Shown: piece after piece, positions 17,377-26,165 of the stretch
Numbering within the stretch: position 1 is the first letter of the stretch
Layout: every line of letters begins with the position of its first letter
Assembly (NCBI GenBank): GCA_045656705.1
Contig: JAZORR010000016.1
Coordinates: 1-64,000 of the forward strand
Length of the DNA stretch: 64,000 bases
Source: RGIG4576 sp045656705
Lineage (GTDB): Bacteria > Bacteroidota > Bacteroidia > Bacteroidales > Muribaculaceae
Direction of reading: 5' to 3'
Position numbers and translations under genes: made by a program
Notes under the pieces: model-generated
Told to the model about the DNA's origin: nothing
Databases searched by the model: none
Seen by the model: only the letters and a program-made list of their open reading frames with translations

Positions 17377-17865
17377 ATGATGAGGATAAGAAAAAGTAGA
17401 ATTGATGATATTGCTGCCATTATGCCCGTGTATGATAATGCTCGTGCGTTTATGGCACGCACAGGCAATCCAAATCAATGGATTGGAGGATATCCTGCCG
17501 AAGAGGATATTCGCAAGGATATACAAAACGGAGTGCATTATGTGATAGAGCACGATATAGATGGCATCGTGGGTGCGTTTATGTTTCGCATAGGGCACGA
17601 TGCTACTTACGATATTATCGAGGGCAGTTGGCTCAATGATGATGAGTATGGAGTGATACACCGACTTGCGTCGAATGGTACGCATAGAGGCATTGCCGAC
17701 CTATGTTTCGACTATTGTTTCTCGCAGATAGGCAATATCAGAGTCGACACCCATCAAGAGAATAAAGTGATGCAAATGGGCATAATGCGTTACGGATTTA
17801 TACATTGCGGCACTATTTATTGCCACAATGGCACACCACGCCTTGCATTCCAACTGACGCTGTAG
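17377..17865 (+). CDS. GNAT-family N-acetyltransferase
   Basis: 162 residues. The N-terminal RIRKSRIDDIAAIMPVYDNARAFM is the usual first strand and helix of GNAT folds, and HRLASNGTHRGIADLCFDYCFSQ is in the acetyl-CoA-binding motif A position (R-x-x-G-x-A-like, here THRGIA). IRVDTHQENKVMQMGIMRYGFIHCGTIY is motif B. The substrate is unknown. The gene appears to start at its own promoter (leaderless). A hairpin follows at 17877. Confidence 0.85.
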   Translation: MMRIRKSRIDDIAAIMPVYDNARAFMARTGNPNQWIGGYPAEEDIRKDIQNGVHYVIEHDIDGIVGAFMFRIGHDATYDIIEGSWLNDDEYGVIHRLASNGTHRGIADLCFDYCFSQIGNIRVDTHQENKVMQMGIMRYGFIHCGTIYCHNGTPRLAFQLTL

Positions 17866-17876
17866 TGAATTATCGT

Positions 17877-17904
17877 CTCTCCCACCTTATGTCAAGTGGG
17901 AGAG
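17877..17904. terminator. Hairpin between convergent genes
   Basis: CTCTCCCAC (17877-17885) pairs with GTGGGAGAG (17896-17904). No T-run follows on either strand, so termination would be weak; the position between convergent stops is what suggests it. Confidence 0.4.
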
Positions 17905-17915
17905 TGAATTATATA

Positions 17916-18485
17916 TCAAGCAATGGTGATGTTTTGCTCTTTACAATACGCTATCAGTTCGCTATTGTCGTCGTCTGCACCGATGAAATCAAGAAGCACC
18001 ACTATTTTATCCTTGTAGCCATATTGCACGAGGTCTTTGATGGTGTTGAGTACGCACACACGCGACATGATACCACACACCTCAATGCTGTCAATACCTT
18101 CCTCATCGTTCATTGATACTGCAAACATCTCTCTATTGTCTTCGTTTTGGATAAACGAATATTCTTCTACATCGGGATGCTCACCTTTAGGGTATATTTT
18201 CACATTTTCGGCAGACATTGTGGCAAACACAGCATCGGCTACCGGTTGGTAGATGCTTGCGCCGTGAGTGTAATGCACACAGTGCACAGGCCATGCACCA
18301 CCATTAGGAGCAAACGAACTGTGAGTTACAGGATGCCAGTCAAGGGTGAAAGCCACTTTGTGTAATGGCTCTTTTTTGATATATTCGGCAAGTTTGTCCA
18401 TATTTTCCTTGGCTCCTTCTACGGGAAGGTTTCCACCTACAAGAAAATCGTATTGAGCATCAACGATAAGTAATAGTTTCTTCAT
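17916..18485 (-). CDS. pncA: Isochorismatase-family hydrolase, probable nicotinamidase
   Basis: 189 residues. It probably converts nicotinamide to nicotinate in NAD salvage. The catalytic triad positions are visible: Asp9 in IVDAQYDF, Lys100 in IYPKGEH, and Cys144 in MSRVCVLNT. The TLDWHPVTH segment (47-55) supplies the metal-binding Asp/His residues typical of nicotinamidases. The motif around the catalytic Cys (GIMSRVCV) differs from the common GxATDYCV. The start lies 19 nt after the TIGR02757 gene's stop, in the same minus-strand operon. Confidence 0.82.
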   Translation of the reverse strand: MKKLLLIVDAQYDFLVGGNLPVEGAKENMDKLAEYIKKEPLHKVAFTLDWHPVTHSSFAPNGGAWPVHCVHYTHGASIYQPVADAVFATMSAENVKIYPKGEHPDVEEYSFIQNEDNREMFAVSMNDEEGIDSIEVCGIMSRVCVLNTIKDLVQYGYKDKIVVLLDFIGADDDNSELIAYCKEQNITIA

Positions 18486-18504
18486 ATCTCTTTCAAATTG
18501 TTTT

Positions 18505-19302
18505 TTAGTCTACTTTAATTCCTAAATATTTGTCGCCTATTCCTATGCCGAAAAGGGCAAAATCGTATATCACAGGGTCTTCGGGACACATTTGGCGAAG
18601 TACATCTGTGACTTCCACCACAGTGCGACGATCGTTGGCCTTTCGTTCTATCATTCCGAGAGCACGCACAGTATTGCCCACATGCACATCGAGAGGGATG
18701 TAGAGTTGCGAAGGCTTGATGCAGTTCCATACGCCGAGGTCCACGATGCCGTCGTTGCGAACGAGCCAACGCAGAGCCATATTGATGCGTTTCAGTGCAG
18801 TGTTGTGAAGTTGAGTGGGCAGGCATTGCGAATCGGTGGTGCCATCGTTGGCTTCCGAGAATATGCGTTGCATTTGCTCCACAAGATGCCACGCAGGCAT
18901 TTCGCTTTTGTGTGTTTCCACACTTCGAGCAAAATTGTTGAGCGAGCCATATCGAGCAAAAATACTACGAAAACCTCGAAGCATATATTTGAAATTACGA
19001 GCAAAGAAAGTGCGATGAATATTAATATCAGGAAGGTTTTCGTATTCCTCTTCCATCACATATTCATAAGGGTTGCCTTCCATAATAGAAAGCATCTTCT
19101 CGCAATTATTGCATATCATCTTGCGTTTGCCCCAAGCAATAGCCGCCGAAAGGAAAGCCACCACCTCAATATCTTGCAAACGCTCAAAACGGCGAGGAAA
19201 CTGCACCGGATCGTTGAAGATGAAGTCGGGGTGATTGATGCGAGTGGCTTCTCTGTCGAGAAACTGCTTTAATTGCTCAAAATCTGTAGCACTCAATGCC
19301 AT
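18505..19302 (-). CDS. TIGR02757/DUF2400 family protein
   Basis: 265 residues, with NHPDFIFNDPVQFPRRF and EVVAFLSAAIAWGKRKMI near the N-terminus and VDLGVWNCIKPSQLYIPLDVHVGNTVRALGM near 210, features of the TIGR02757 (DUF2400) family. The latter stretch and the helical content are reminiscent of helix-hairpin-helix DNA glycosylases, but no function is established. It sits between a small secreted protein and pncA with gaps of 8 and 19 nt, a likely operon. Confidence 0.82.
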   Translation of the reverse strand: MALSATDFEQLKQFLDREATRINHPDFIFNDPVQFPRRFERLQDIEVVAFLSAAIAWGKRKMICNNCEKMLSIMEGNPYEYVMEEEYENLPDINIHRTFFARNFKYMLRGFRSIFARYGSLNNFARSVETHKSEMPAWHLVEQMQRIFSEANDGTTDSQCLPTQLHNTALKRINMALRWLVRNDGIVDLGVWNCIKPSQLYIPLDVHVGNTVRALGMIERKANDRRTVVEVTDVLRQMCPEDPVIYDFALFGIGIGDKYLGIKVD

Positions 19303-19310
19303 AACGCGAT

Positions 19311-19511
19311 TTATTTGGCTGGTATCACCGAATCGATGTCCATAGTGTCGGGTAGTTCGCCTATACCCTTTTCTTCAGAGATAGTGGTATCGGTCACTTC
19401 CTCTGTTGTCACTTCGTTGGCTGTTTCTGCTTTAGGCGATTGGTCGATAAACGATGTCCAACAAGCATAACCGACAGCGCAACAAATCAAAAATATAAAT
19501 ATCTTCTTCAT
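19311..19511 (-). CDS. Small exported/membrane-anchored protein
   Basis: 66 residues: a hydrophobic N-terminus (KIFIFLICCAVGYACW) followed by an acidic, Thr/Glu-rich tail. It could be a signal anchor or lipoprotein (cysteines at the end of the hydrophobic stretch), but no clean lipobox is seen. First gene of the 19511-17916 minus-strand cluster. I do not recognise the family. Confidence 0.6.
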   Translation of the reverse strand: MKKIFIFLICCAVGYACWTSFIDQSPKAETANEVTTEEVTDTTISEEKGIGELPDTMDIDSVIPAK

Positions 19512-19628
19512 AATATTGTATGTTTAAGGGAATTAATGAAAATTCCACGGTTTTATTAAATATAGGTTAATAGGAAACTCTCTATTTGTGTGCCTTTAAA
19601 CACCACAAAGTGATGTGAAAAATTTCCC

Positions 19629-20231
19629 TTAGTTATATGAGGTTAATCTAAATTCTATTTTGAAACGAATCTCATCTGCGTAAGATTTTACGTTTTTATA
19701 ATATTGATAATCATTATTGTCATCAAAACTTCTCCACTTTATTTGCTTAGACATTCCTGGTGCTATGTCTATTCTTTCATCTATTTCTTTATAAGTGATA
19801 TCGCTTCCGTCCATTGTTTTATACACAATAATACCCTTCACATTTTTTACTTGTTTATCGGTATTATTTTTAAAAGTCACATATTCATATCTATCAGACC
19901 ATTCTTTCTTAAATTGAGTGATAGTGATATCATTCTTATTAACAACCTTTTTGGTGCTTGGTTTAGGAGCAGAAGTTGTTTCTTTAGCCTTAGTGCGAGG
20001 TTGAGTGGTTTGTTGATTATTTTTCTTTGGTTGATCCGTGTTTTTAGTTTCCACAGGAGCCGTTTCCACCTTTGGTTGTGGATTAGCCTTCAGTGTGTCA
20101 TCTTCTTGCACTAATTCATACTCATTCAATAGTTTATCAAGTTTTTCGTTGCACTTACCCACTTCTCTAAGTGTAAGCCAACACACAAAGAGAGTAAAAA
20201 ACATTGCCACTACCATCAATACATTTTTCAT
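19629..20231 (-). CDS. Membrane-anchored hypothetical protein with low-complexity linker
   Basis: 200 residues: one N-terminal transmembrane segment (VLMVVAMFFTLFVCWLTL), a short helix (EKLDKLLNEYELVQ), a Pro/Thr/Lys-rich linker (~50-95), and a C-terminal beta-rich domain (WSDRYEYVTFKNNTDKQVKNVKGIIVY...DERIDIAPGMSKQIKW). The C-terminal pattern resembles an extracytoplasmic FxLYD-like domain, where conserved hydrophobic strands flank 'V.G.I.Y'. The function is unknown. Confidence 0.7.
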   Translation of the reverse strand: MKNVLMVVAMFFTLFVCWLTLREVGKCNEKLDKLLNEYELVQEDDTLKANPQPKVETAPVETKNTDQPKKNNQQTTQPRTKAKETTSAPKPSTKKVVNKNDITITQFKKEWSDRYEYVTFKNNTDKQVKNVKGIIVYKTMDGSDITYKEIDERIDIAPGMSKQIKWRSFDDNNDYQYYKNVKSYADEIRFKIEFRLTSYN

Positions 20232-20416
20232 AGCCTGAAAGTTTTAAATAGTTTTCATTAAAGGGTTAATCTCATTAAGAATGTAAAATTACAAAACAAA
20301 TATCTATTTCCCAAATTTTTATGATAAATGTAGGATTTTGGGTGATGGATTTATTAATAAATACAAACGGGAAGCATTTTTTATGCTTATTTGATTAGAT
20401 TTTGAATGGGTTGTAT

Positions 20417-20424
20417 TATCTTTG
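20417..20424 (+). promoter_or_regulatory. Promoter-like box of the DUF2723 gene
   Basis: TATCTTTG, about 55 nt before the start at 20479. The 247-nt gap (20232-20478) holds nothing else recognisable. Confidence 0.55.
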
Positions 20425-20478
20425 CTTGTTAAAATTACGAATTAATAAATAGTAAATTATATACTCATCTTTTTTGAA

Positions 20479-23400
20479 ATGAGAAAATACAATGTAATCA
20501 ACACATCGCTTGGTTGGCTTATGTTCGCTATCGCAGCCGTGACATATATGCTTACGCTTGAGCCAACTGCAAGTTTTTGGGATTGTGGCGAATTTATCGC
20601 TCAAGGTTATAAACTCGAAGTAGGTCACCCACCAGGCAACCCTATTTTCATTTTGGCTGCTCGCTTCTTTATCAATTTTGTGGGTGGCGACGTCACCAAG
20701 ATTGCTTATGCAGTGAACACAATGAGTGCTCTATTGAGTGCTGGTACTATACTGTTGCTCTTCTGGACTATTACTCACCTTGTGTGTAAACTTGTGGTGA
20801 AAGATGGTGAAGAAGATGCAATGTCGCTCACTCAGATGCTGATTATCTTCGGTAGTGGTGTGTGTGGTGCGCTTGCCTACACTTGGAGCGATACTTTCTG
20901 GTTTTCGGCGGTTGAGGCTGAAGTGTATGCCTTTTCATCGTTTTGTACGGCACTTGTATTTTGGCTTATCCTCAAGTGGGAAGATCATGCCGACGAGGAA
21001 CATAGCGACCGTTACCTATTGTTAATAGCTTATGTGATAGGCGTTTCGGTGGCAGTGCACTTGCTCAACTTGCTATGTATTCCTGCCATTGTGCTTGTTT
21101 ATTACTACAAGAAATGGGCAAAAACCACTGCTAAGGGTTCTATTTTGGCTCTTCTTGTGTCGTTTGCTTTAATTGTGGCCATCCTATATGGTCTTGTTCC
21201 TGGATTTGTGGAAATGGCTCAATATTTCGAATTATTCTGCGTGAATACTCTCGGATTGAGTTTCAATATGGGTACGATTATCTATGCAGTGCTTTTGCTT
21301 GCTCTATTTGTGTGGAGCGTATACGAATTGTATCACCAACTTAGCACCACTCGCATCAAGGTATCGTTCTTCTGTGCAGTATTCTTCTCGGGTACTCTGC
21401 TTATAGGCGATGGTATGCTATTGCCTTTGGCTCTTACTGCGGCATTTGCCGTGTATCTATGGAAGTTCTGCAAGAATATTCCTGTGCGTTGGTTCACAAT
21501 TGCGGCGATGAGCATATTTGTGATATTTGTGGGATATTCATCGTATGCAGTTATCCTTATTCGCTCAAATGCTCAAACTCCTATGGACCAAAATTCACCT
21601 GATAATGTGTTTGCTCTTGGTAGTTATCTCAATCGCGAACAATATGGTGACCGTCCGTTGTTATATGGCGAAACATTCAATTCGGGTATAGTGTATGAAG
21701 TAGATGCTTCTGGCACTCCTAAGGCTATCGTGAAAGAAGGCAAGAGCCTATACGCAAAGAAGGTGAAAGATAGTGCCGATGAGGCCGATAAATATGTGGA
21801 AATAGGCAAGAAGAAGGAGTATAAGATGACTCCTGAACTGAATATGTTGTTCCCTCGTATGTATAGTGGCGCACATATCCAACAATACAAGGAATGGGTG
21901 GGTATGAAAGGCACTTCGGTGAAGGCTACTACTTATATGGATCAATCAGGCAAATCGATTGCTACCGAATATAAGTTGAAACCTACTTTCGCTGAAAACT
22001 TGCGTTTCTTCTTCACTTACCAAATGAATCACATGTACTGGCGCTACTTTATGTGGAACTTTGCTGGTCGTCAAAACGATATCCAAGGTAATGGCGAAAT
22101 CACTCATGGCAACTGGATTTCGGGTATTCCTGTATTAGATAATATTCGACTTGGAAATCAAAGTCTGATGCCTGCCGACCTTACTATCGACAACAAGGGA
22201 CATAACGTATACTTTATGCTTCCTTTGATACTTGGTATCATCGGTTTGTTGTGGCAAGCCTTTGTGAGCAAGCGTGGTATTGAGCAATTCTGGGTGGTTA
22301 CATTCTTGTTCTTGATGACAGGTGTGGCTATCGTGGTATACCTAAACCAAACTCCAGGTCAACCTCGCGAGCGTGATTATGCTTTCGCTGGTTCGTTCTA
22401 TGCTTTTGCAATATGGATAGGTATGGGTGTGTCAGGATTGTGGCAAATAATAACTTCTGCATTGAAGAAGAAGACCGAGAAGGAAGTGTGTGCATCTAAA
22501 TCGCGAATGGCGGCTATCGTGGCTGCTGTGGTGGGTCTTTTGGTGCCATTGCAAATGGTGAGCCAAACTTGGGACGATCACGATCGCTCAGGTCGCTACT
22601 GTGCTCGCGATTTTGGTAAGAACTATCTTGCTTCGGTCGACGAAAATGGTATCATTTTCTCAAATGGTGATAACGATACATTCCCTCTATGGTATGCACA
22701 AGAAGTGGAAGGCTATCGCACCGATGTGCGCGTGGTGAATCTAAGTTATCTGTCTACCGATTGGTATATCAACCAAATGCGTCGTCCTGCCTACAATTCG
22801 GCTCCTGTGCCAATGCTTGCCGATGGAAAAACTTTTGCCTACGACCAACGCCAGTTTGGATATTTCATCAGTCCAGACTCTACTATGGTGCCAGCGCAAA
22901 AGGCCTTGACTCAATTCTATGGCGATAGCAAGAATGCACGCTATGGCTTATATGAATTTAAGTCGCCAAGAATGTACGCCGAAGTTAATGCCGATGCTGC
23001 TGTGGCTCAAGGTGTGGTGGCTGAGCGTAATCGCAAGTATATCAACCCATACATCTCTATGGATATGCTTGCCGACCCTGCAACTGCTGCCGATGGTGCT
23101 ATGTCTACAAGCAAGATAATGACACTCGATATCATTTCGTCGGCAATTGCCGATGGTTGGAAGCGTCCTGTGTATTTTGCTATCACTGTTCCAGATAAGT
23201 ACTATCTTGGTCTCACTCCTTACTTGTTTAAGACTGGTATGGCTTACCAAGTTACTCCACTATCTTATAGTTCATCGGGCGAAGCTGGTGTCAACACCGA
23301 TAAGATGTATGAAAATGTGACTAAGAAATTTGCTTGGGGTGGTCTTGATGTTGCCGAACCGGGTAGTTTGTATCTCGACGAAACAGTGCGTCGCATGGTG

Positions 23401-23922
23401 AGCACAGTGCGCTCTACCGTGCTCGACCTTGCCACAGCTCTCATCGAGGAAGGTTATCAAGCTCAAATGCAAGCCGAATCTATGGATAAGAAATCGGCTG
23501 AGTATGAAGAACTAAAGGCATTTGGCGAAGATCGCTATGCAAAGGCGCGTGAAGTGCTCGACTTGATTATGGCTAAATTGCCTGAAAAGTCTTGTTCTTA
23601 CTCTCTCACTATGGGTGCAGAAATAGCCGATGCTTACCTTGCTCTGAATGAAGTTACAGGCAACGATGAAGACAAGAAGAAGGCAAAAGACATCTTGCAT
23701 CGCGAGGTGATGAAATTTGCTGAATATGTGCGTTTCTATCAATCACTTTCACCTCAAGAATACGGAAGACTTACACGATTGGATATGTATGTGGATAGAA
23801 ATCTATTCAAGAGCATATTGGAATCTTATTTGCCACTTGTGGAAGAAAGCGAATTGGAAATGGTGGAAAAAGAACTATTCACTACAGGTGTAAATCTTGA
23901 AAGATTGAATATGAACTCTTAA
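20479..23922 (+). CDS. DUF2723 multi-pass membrane protein (protein O-mannosyltransferase-like)
   Basis: 1147 residues. It opens with LGWLMFAIAAVTYMLTLEPTASFWDCGEFIAQGYKLEVGHPPGNP; the WDCGEF acidic loop after the first transmembrane segment is the feature that recalls GT-C glycosyltransferases. About a dozen hydrophobic segments run to ~residue 690, followed by a large soluble C-terminal part with an FSNGDNDTFPLWYAQEVEGYRTDVRVVNLSYL block. Bacteroidetes DUF2723 proteins are thought to act in protein glycosylation or glycan transfer at the inner membrane, but the substrate here is inferred only. A polysaccharide deacetylase follows after a terminator. Confidence 0.88.
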   Translation: MRKYNVINTSLGWLMFAIAAVTYMLTLEPTASFWDCGEFIAQGYKLEVGHPPGNPIFILAARFFINFVGGDVTKIAYAVNTMSALLSAGTILLLFWTITHLVCKLVVKDGEEDAMSLTQMLIIFGSGVCGALAYTWSDTFWFSAVEAEVYAFSSFCTALVFWLILKWEDHADEEHSDRYLLLIAYVIGVSVAVHLLNLLCIPAIVLVYYYKKWAKTTAKGSILALLVSFALIVAILYGLVPGFVEMAQYFELFCVNTLGLSFNMGTIIYAVLLLALFVWSVYELYHQLSTTRIKVSFFCAVFFSGTLLIGDGMLLPLALTAAFAVYLWKFCKNIPVRWFTIAAMSIFVIFVGYSSYAVILIRSNAQTPMDQNSPDNVFALGSYLNREQYGDRPLLYGETFNSGIVYEVDASGTPKAIVKEGKSLYAKKVKDSADEADKYVEIGKKKEYKMTPELNMLFPRMYSGAHIQQYKEWVGMKGTSVKATTYMDQSGKSIATEYKLKPTFAENLRFFFTYQMNHMYWRYFMWNFAGRQNDIQGNGEITHGNWISGIPVLDNIRLGNQSLMPADLTIDNKGHNVYFMLPLILGIIGLLWQAFVSKRGIEQFWVVTFLFLMTGVAIVVYLNQTPGQPRERDYAFAGSFYAFAIWIGMGVSGLWQIITSALKKKTEKEVCASKSRMAAIVAAVVGLLVPLQMVSQTWDDHDRSGRYCARDFGKNYLASVDENGIIFSNGDNDTFPLWYAQEVEGYRTDVRVVNLSYLSTDWYINQMRRPAYNSAPVPMLADGKTFAYDQRQFGYFISPDSTMVPAQKALTQFYGDSKNARYGLYEFKSPRMYAEVNADAAVAQGVVAERNRKYINPYISMDMLADPATAADGAMSTSKIMTLDIISSAIADGWKRPVYFAITVPDKYYLGLTPYLFKTGMAYQVTPLSYSSSGEAGVNTDKMYENVTKKFAWGGLDVAEPGSLYLDETVRRMVSTVRSTVLDLATALIEEGYQAQMQAESMDKKSAEYEELKAFGEDRYAKAREVLDLIMAKLPEKSCSYSLTMGAEIADAYLALNEVTGNDEDKKKAKDILHREVMKFAEYVRFYQSLSPQEYGRLTRLDMYVDRNLFKSILESYLPLVEESELEMVEKELFTTGVNLERLNMNS

Positions 23923-23949
23923 TCTCCGATAAGAAGATAAACAATGATG

Positions 23950-23981
23950 GCCTCTCCGTTCCTGTAATGGAGAGGCTTTTT
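23950..23981 (+). terminator. Terminator after the DUF2723 gene
   Basis: GCCTCTCC (23950-23957) with GGAGAGGC (23969-23976), then TTTTTAAAA. It argues that the following gene starts at 23994 and not at the earlier in-frame ATG inside the hairpin. Confidence 0.8.
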
Positions 23982-23993
23982 AAAATAAAAGCA

Positions 23994-24614
23994 ATGTTTA
24001 TAGAGCAACCTCCATTATTTTATCGTATACTCTTTCCAGAGTGTGTGTGGCGTTTGCATCGCAAGCGAAAGAGTGTGTATCTCACCTTCGACGATGGGCC
24101 TATACCCGAAGTTACTCCGTGGGTGTTGGACACACTCGATAAGTATGGGGTGAAGGCTACATTCTTCTGTGTGGGTGATAATGTGCGCCGTTATCCCGAA
24201 CTGTTTGAAGAAATTAAGCGACGAGGGCATTCGGTGGGCAATCACACGATGAATCACCTGCAAGGTATAAAAGTTACGTCGAGACGATACTTACGCAATG
24301 TGCTTGAGGCACATAAGTACATCAATTCTCCATTGTTTCGTCCGCCTCACGGATTGTTGCGTTGGGCACAGGCAAGTGCATTGCGAGAATATTTCACCAT
24401 TGTGATGTATGACCTTGTGACTCGCGACTATAGCAGCCAACTATCGGGCGAGGATGTACTGAAAAATGTGAAACGATATGCACGAAAAGGCTCTATAATC
24501 GTGTTTCACGATTCGCTGAAGGCTGAAAAAAATCTCAAATATGCTCTTCCTCGTGCCATAGAATGGCTACAAAGCAAAGGTTATACCTTCGAACGCATAA
24601 AGCCTCAAGAATAA
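23994..24614 (+). CDS. Polysaccharide deacetylase (NodB-type)
   Basis: About 206 residues from ATG 23994. NodB motifs are present: TFDDGP near residue 31 (catalytic base and metal Asp), HSVGNHTMNH (metal-binding His pair), FRPPHG (normally RPPxG, here H), and IIVFHDS near the end. The family removes N-acetyl groups from peptidoglycan or other glycans. No signal peptide is obvious, although the N-terminus is hydrophobic (LFYRILFP). queG starts 10 nt downstream, so the two are probably co-transcribed despite unrelated functions. Confidence 0.88.
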   Translation: MFIEQPPLFYRILFPECVWRLHRKRKSVYLTFDDGPIPEVTPWVLDTLDKYGVKATFFCVGDNVRRYPELFEEIKRRGHSVGNHTMNHLQGIKVTSRRYLRNVLEAHKYINSPLFRPPHGLLRWAQASALREYFTIVMYDLVTRDYSSQLSGEDVLKNVKRYARKGSIIVFHDSLKAEKNLKYALPRAIEWLQSKGYTFERIKPQE

Positions 24615-24623
24615 ACATTGGGT

Positions 24624-25550
24624 ATGGACGATATAAAGCAATTAATCAAGGCAAAGGCTCGTGCGCTTGGATTTGAGGAGTGCGGGTTTGCACAGGCTCG
24701 TAAGGTGAGCGATGAGGCTATTGCTCAATATGATGAATGGTTGGCTGAGGGCAAGAATGACTGTATGGATTACGCCGAGCGTTATAGAGATGTGCGTGCC
24801 AATCCTTGCGAACTGCTACCGGGTGCAAAGACTGTGATAAGTGTGGCATTAGGCTATTATCCAAAAGAGCGTCAGCACCCCGATGCTCCACAGTTTTCCA
24901 TCTATGCCTACGGACGCGATTATCATCTTGTGGTGAAAGAGCGTTTGACGGCTCTTGCTGAATACATCAGAGAGGCGTTTGGAACCGAATCATCGCGTGT
25001 GTGCGTGGATACTGCCCCTATTATGGAGAAATATTGGGCGAGAGAGGCTGGAGTAGGGTTCATAGGGCGAAACAATCTGCTGATTGTGCCGGGGAAAGGT
25101 TCGTTTTACTTTTTGGGTGAATTAGTTACCACGCTCGATGTGGCTCCCGATAAGCCTTGTACTTTATCGTGTGGAGAGTGCAATGCTTGCGTAAAGGCTT
25201 GTCCGGGTGGTGCATTGACCGATGGAAAGAGCTTAGACGCAAGGCGATGTCTGTCGTGCCAACTCATAGAGCGACGAGGCGACCTGCCTCAATGGGTGGA
25301 GGAGGCAGTTGGCAACAGAGTCTATGGTTGTGATGCGTGTCAGATGTGTTGCCCTCACAATAAGGGCGCTGTGTCTACACAGGTGAGCGAATTCAATCCT
25401 CGGGCAGAACTGATGAGTCTCACTCTCGACGATATTTTGGTGATGACACAAGAGCGATTTGCCGACGTATTCAAGAAAAGTGCTGTGAAACGCACCAAAC
25501 TCGAAGGTCTGCAACGAAATGCACGCCTATTATTCGCCAAAAAATCCTAA
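24624..25550 (+). CDS. queG: Epoxyqueuosine reductase
   Basis: 308 residues from ATG 24624 (a TTG at 24618 is a possible earlier start). QueG reduces epoxyqueuosine to queuosine in tRNA, with cobalamin and two [4Fe-4S] clusters. Seen: the conserved N-terminal flavin-reductase-like fold ending in GRNNLLIVPGKGSFYFLGELVTTL, the first cluster CGECNACVKACP (plus LDARRCLSCQL) and the second GCDACQMCCPHN. The next gene begins after a gap holding its own promoter. Confidence 0.94.
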   Translation: MDDIKQLIKAKARALGFEECGFAQARKVSDEAIAQYDEWLAEGKNDCMDYAERYRDVRANPCELLPGAKTVISVALGYYPKERQHPDAPQFSIYAYGRDYHLVVKERLTALAEYIREAFGTESSRVCVDTAPIMEKYWAREAGVGFIGRNNLLIVPGKGSFYFLGELVTTLDVAPDKPCTLSCGECNACVKACPGGALTDGKSLDARRCLSCQLIERRGDLPQWVEEAVGNRVYGCDACQMCCPHNKGAVSTQVSEFNPRAELMSLTLDDILVMTQERFADVFKKSAVKRTKLEGLQRNARLLFAKKS

Positions 25551-25599
25551 ATCGCCAAAATTATTTTAAAGAGAAACATTGCCACAAGTGAATTTTCCT

Positions 25600-25607
25600 T
25601 AACTTTG
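25600..25607 (+). promoter_or_regulatory. Promoter-like box upstream of the lipoprotein
   Basis: TAACTTTG, about 37 nt before the start at 25644. Confidence 0.55.
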
Positions 25608-25643
25608 CGATATTACAATAAAACGAAACAAAATTTATACATT

Positions 25644-26102
25644 ATGAAAAAGATATTAAACATTAAGAATTCGGTGTTGGCTTTCACATTGATGGTGATG
25701 ACTATGATGTTCGGTGCATGTGCCACAGGTGGAAACGAATATGATTTGCCTTTGGACGAAGCATCTGCTACAGGACTATGTGGAGTGAAATGGGTAATGC
25801 ACAGTGTAACTGGCGGTGAGCGAGTGGAATATTCGGCTTATGTGTTCAATTTAGATGGCACTGGTAGCAGTTACGAACAAGTTTCTGCCGAAGACGAACT
25901 CAAAACGAGTGGTTTCACTTGGAAATCATACAACACATCATCTATTTCGGGTTCCACAGCAATGCACATGCTCGTGATCAAGCTCAACGGAAGCAAGGGC
26001 GAAATGTCTACTTACTACAAGGTAGTAGGAAATACATTGCGTTTGAACAATGGTCAAGGTGGCGTGTTCACTTATATGCCTGAAGATATGAATGCTCAAT
26101 AA
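25644..26102 (+). CDS. Lipocalin-like lipoprotein
   Basis: About 152 residues from ATG 25644, chosen because it starts at a signal peptide (KKILNIKNSVLAFTLMVMTMM); the upstream ATG at 25605 lies within the promoter-like region. MFGAC is a plausible lipobox, although Phe at -3 is not the usual Leu. The mature part is a short beta-rich domain (CGVKWVMHSVTGGERVEYSAYVFNLDGTG...YYKVVGNTLRL) like the small lipocalin-type lipoproteins of Bacteroidales. The function is unknown; a terminator follows. Confidence 0.68.
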   Translation: MKKILNIKNSVLAFTLMVMTMMFGACATGGNEYDLPLDEASATGLCGVKWVMHSVTGGERVEYSAYVFNLDGTGSSYEQVSAEDELKTSGFTWKSYNTSSISGSTAMHMLVIKLNGSKGEMSTYYKVVGNTLRLNNGQGGVFTYMPEDMNAQ

Positions 26103-26130
26103 AACACGCAATTCTCACAGCGAAAATGTA

Positions 26131-26165
26131 ACAAATCTCCTAATTTAGGAGATTTGTCTTTTTAT
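26131..26165 (+). terminator. Terminator after the lipoprotein gene
   Basis: ACAAATCTCC (26131-26140) and GGAGATTTGT (26148-26157) form a near-palindromic stem, followed by CTTTTTATT. It overlaps the stop region of the convergent gene ending at 26162. Confidence 0.75.

Noticed and set aside
18592..19272. A 226-codon plus-strand frame opposite the TIGR02757 gene
   Set aside because: The minus-strand frame matches a known family and has operon neighbours; the plus-strand product has no recognisable features.
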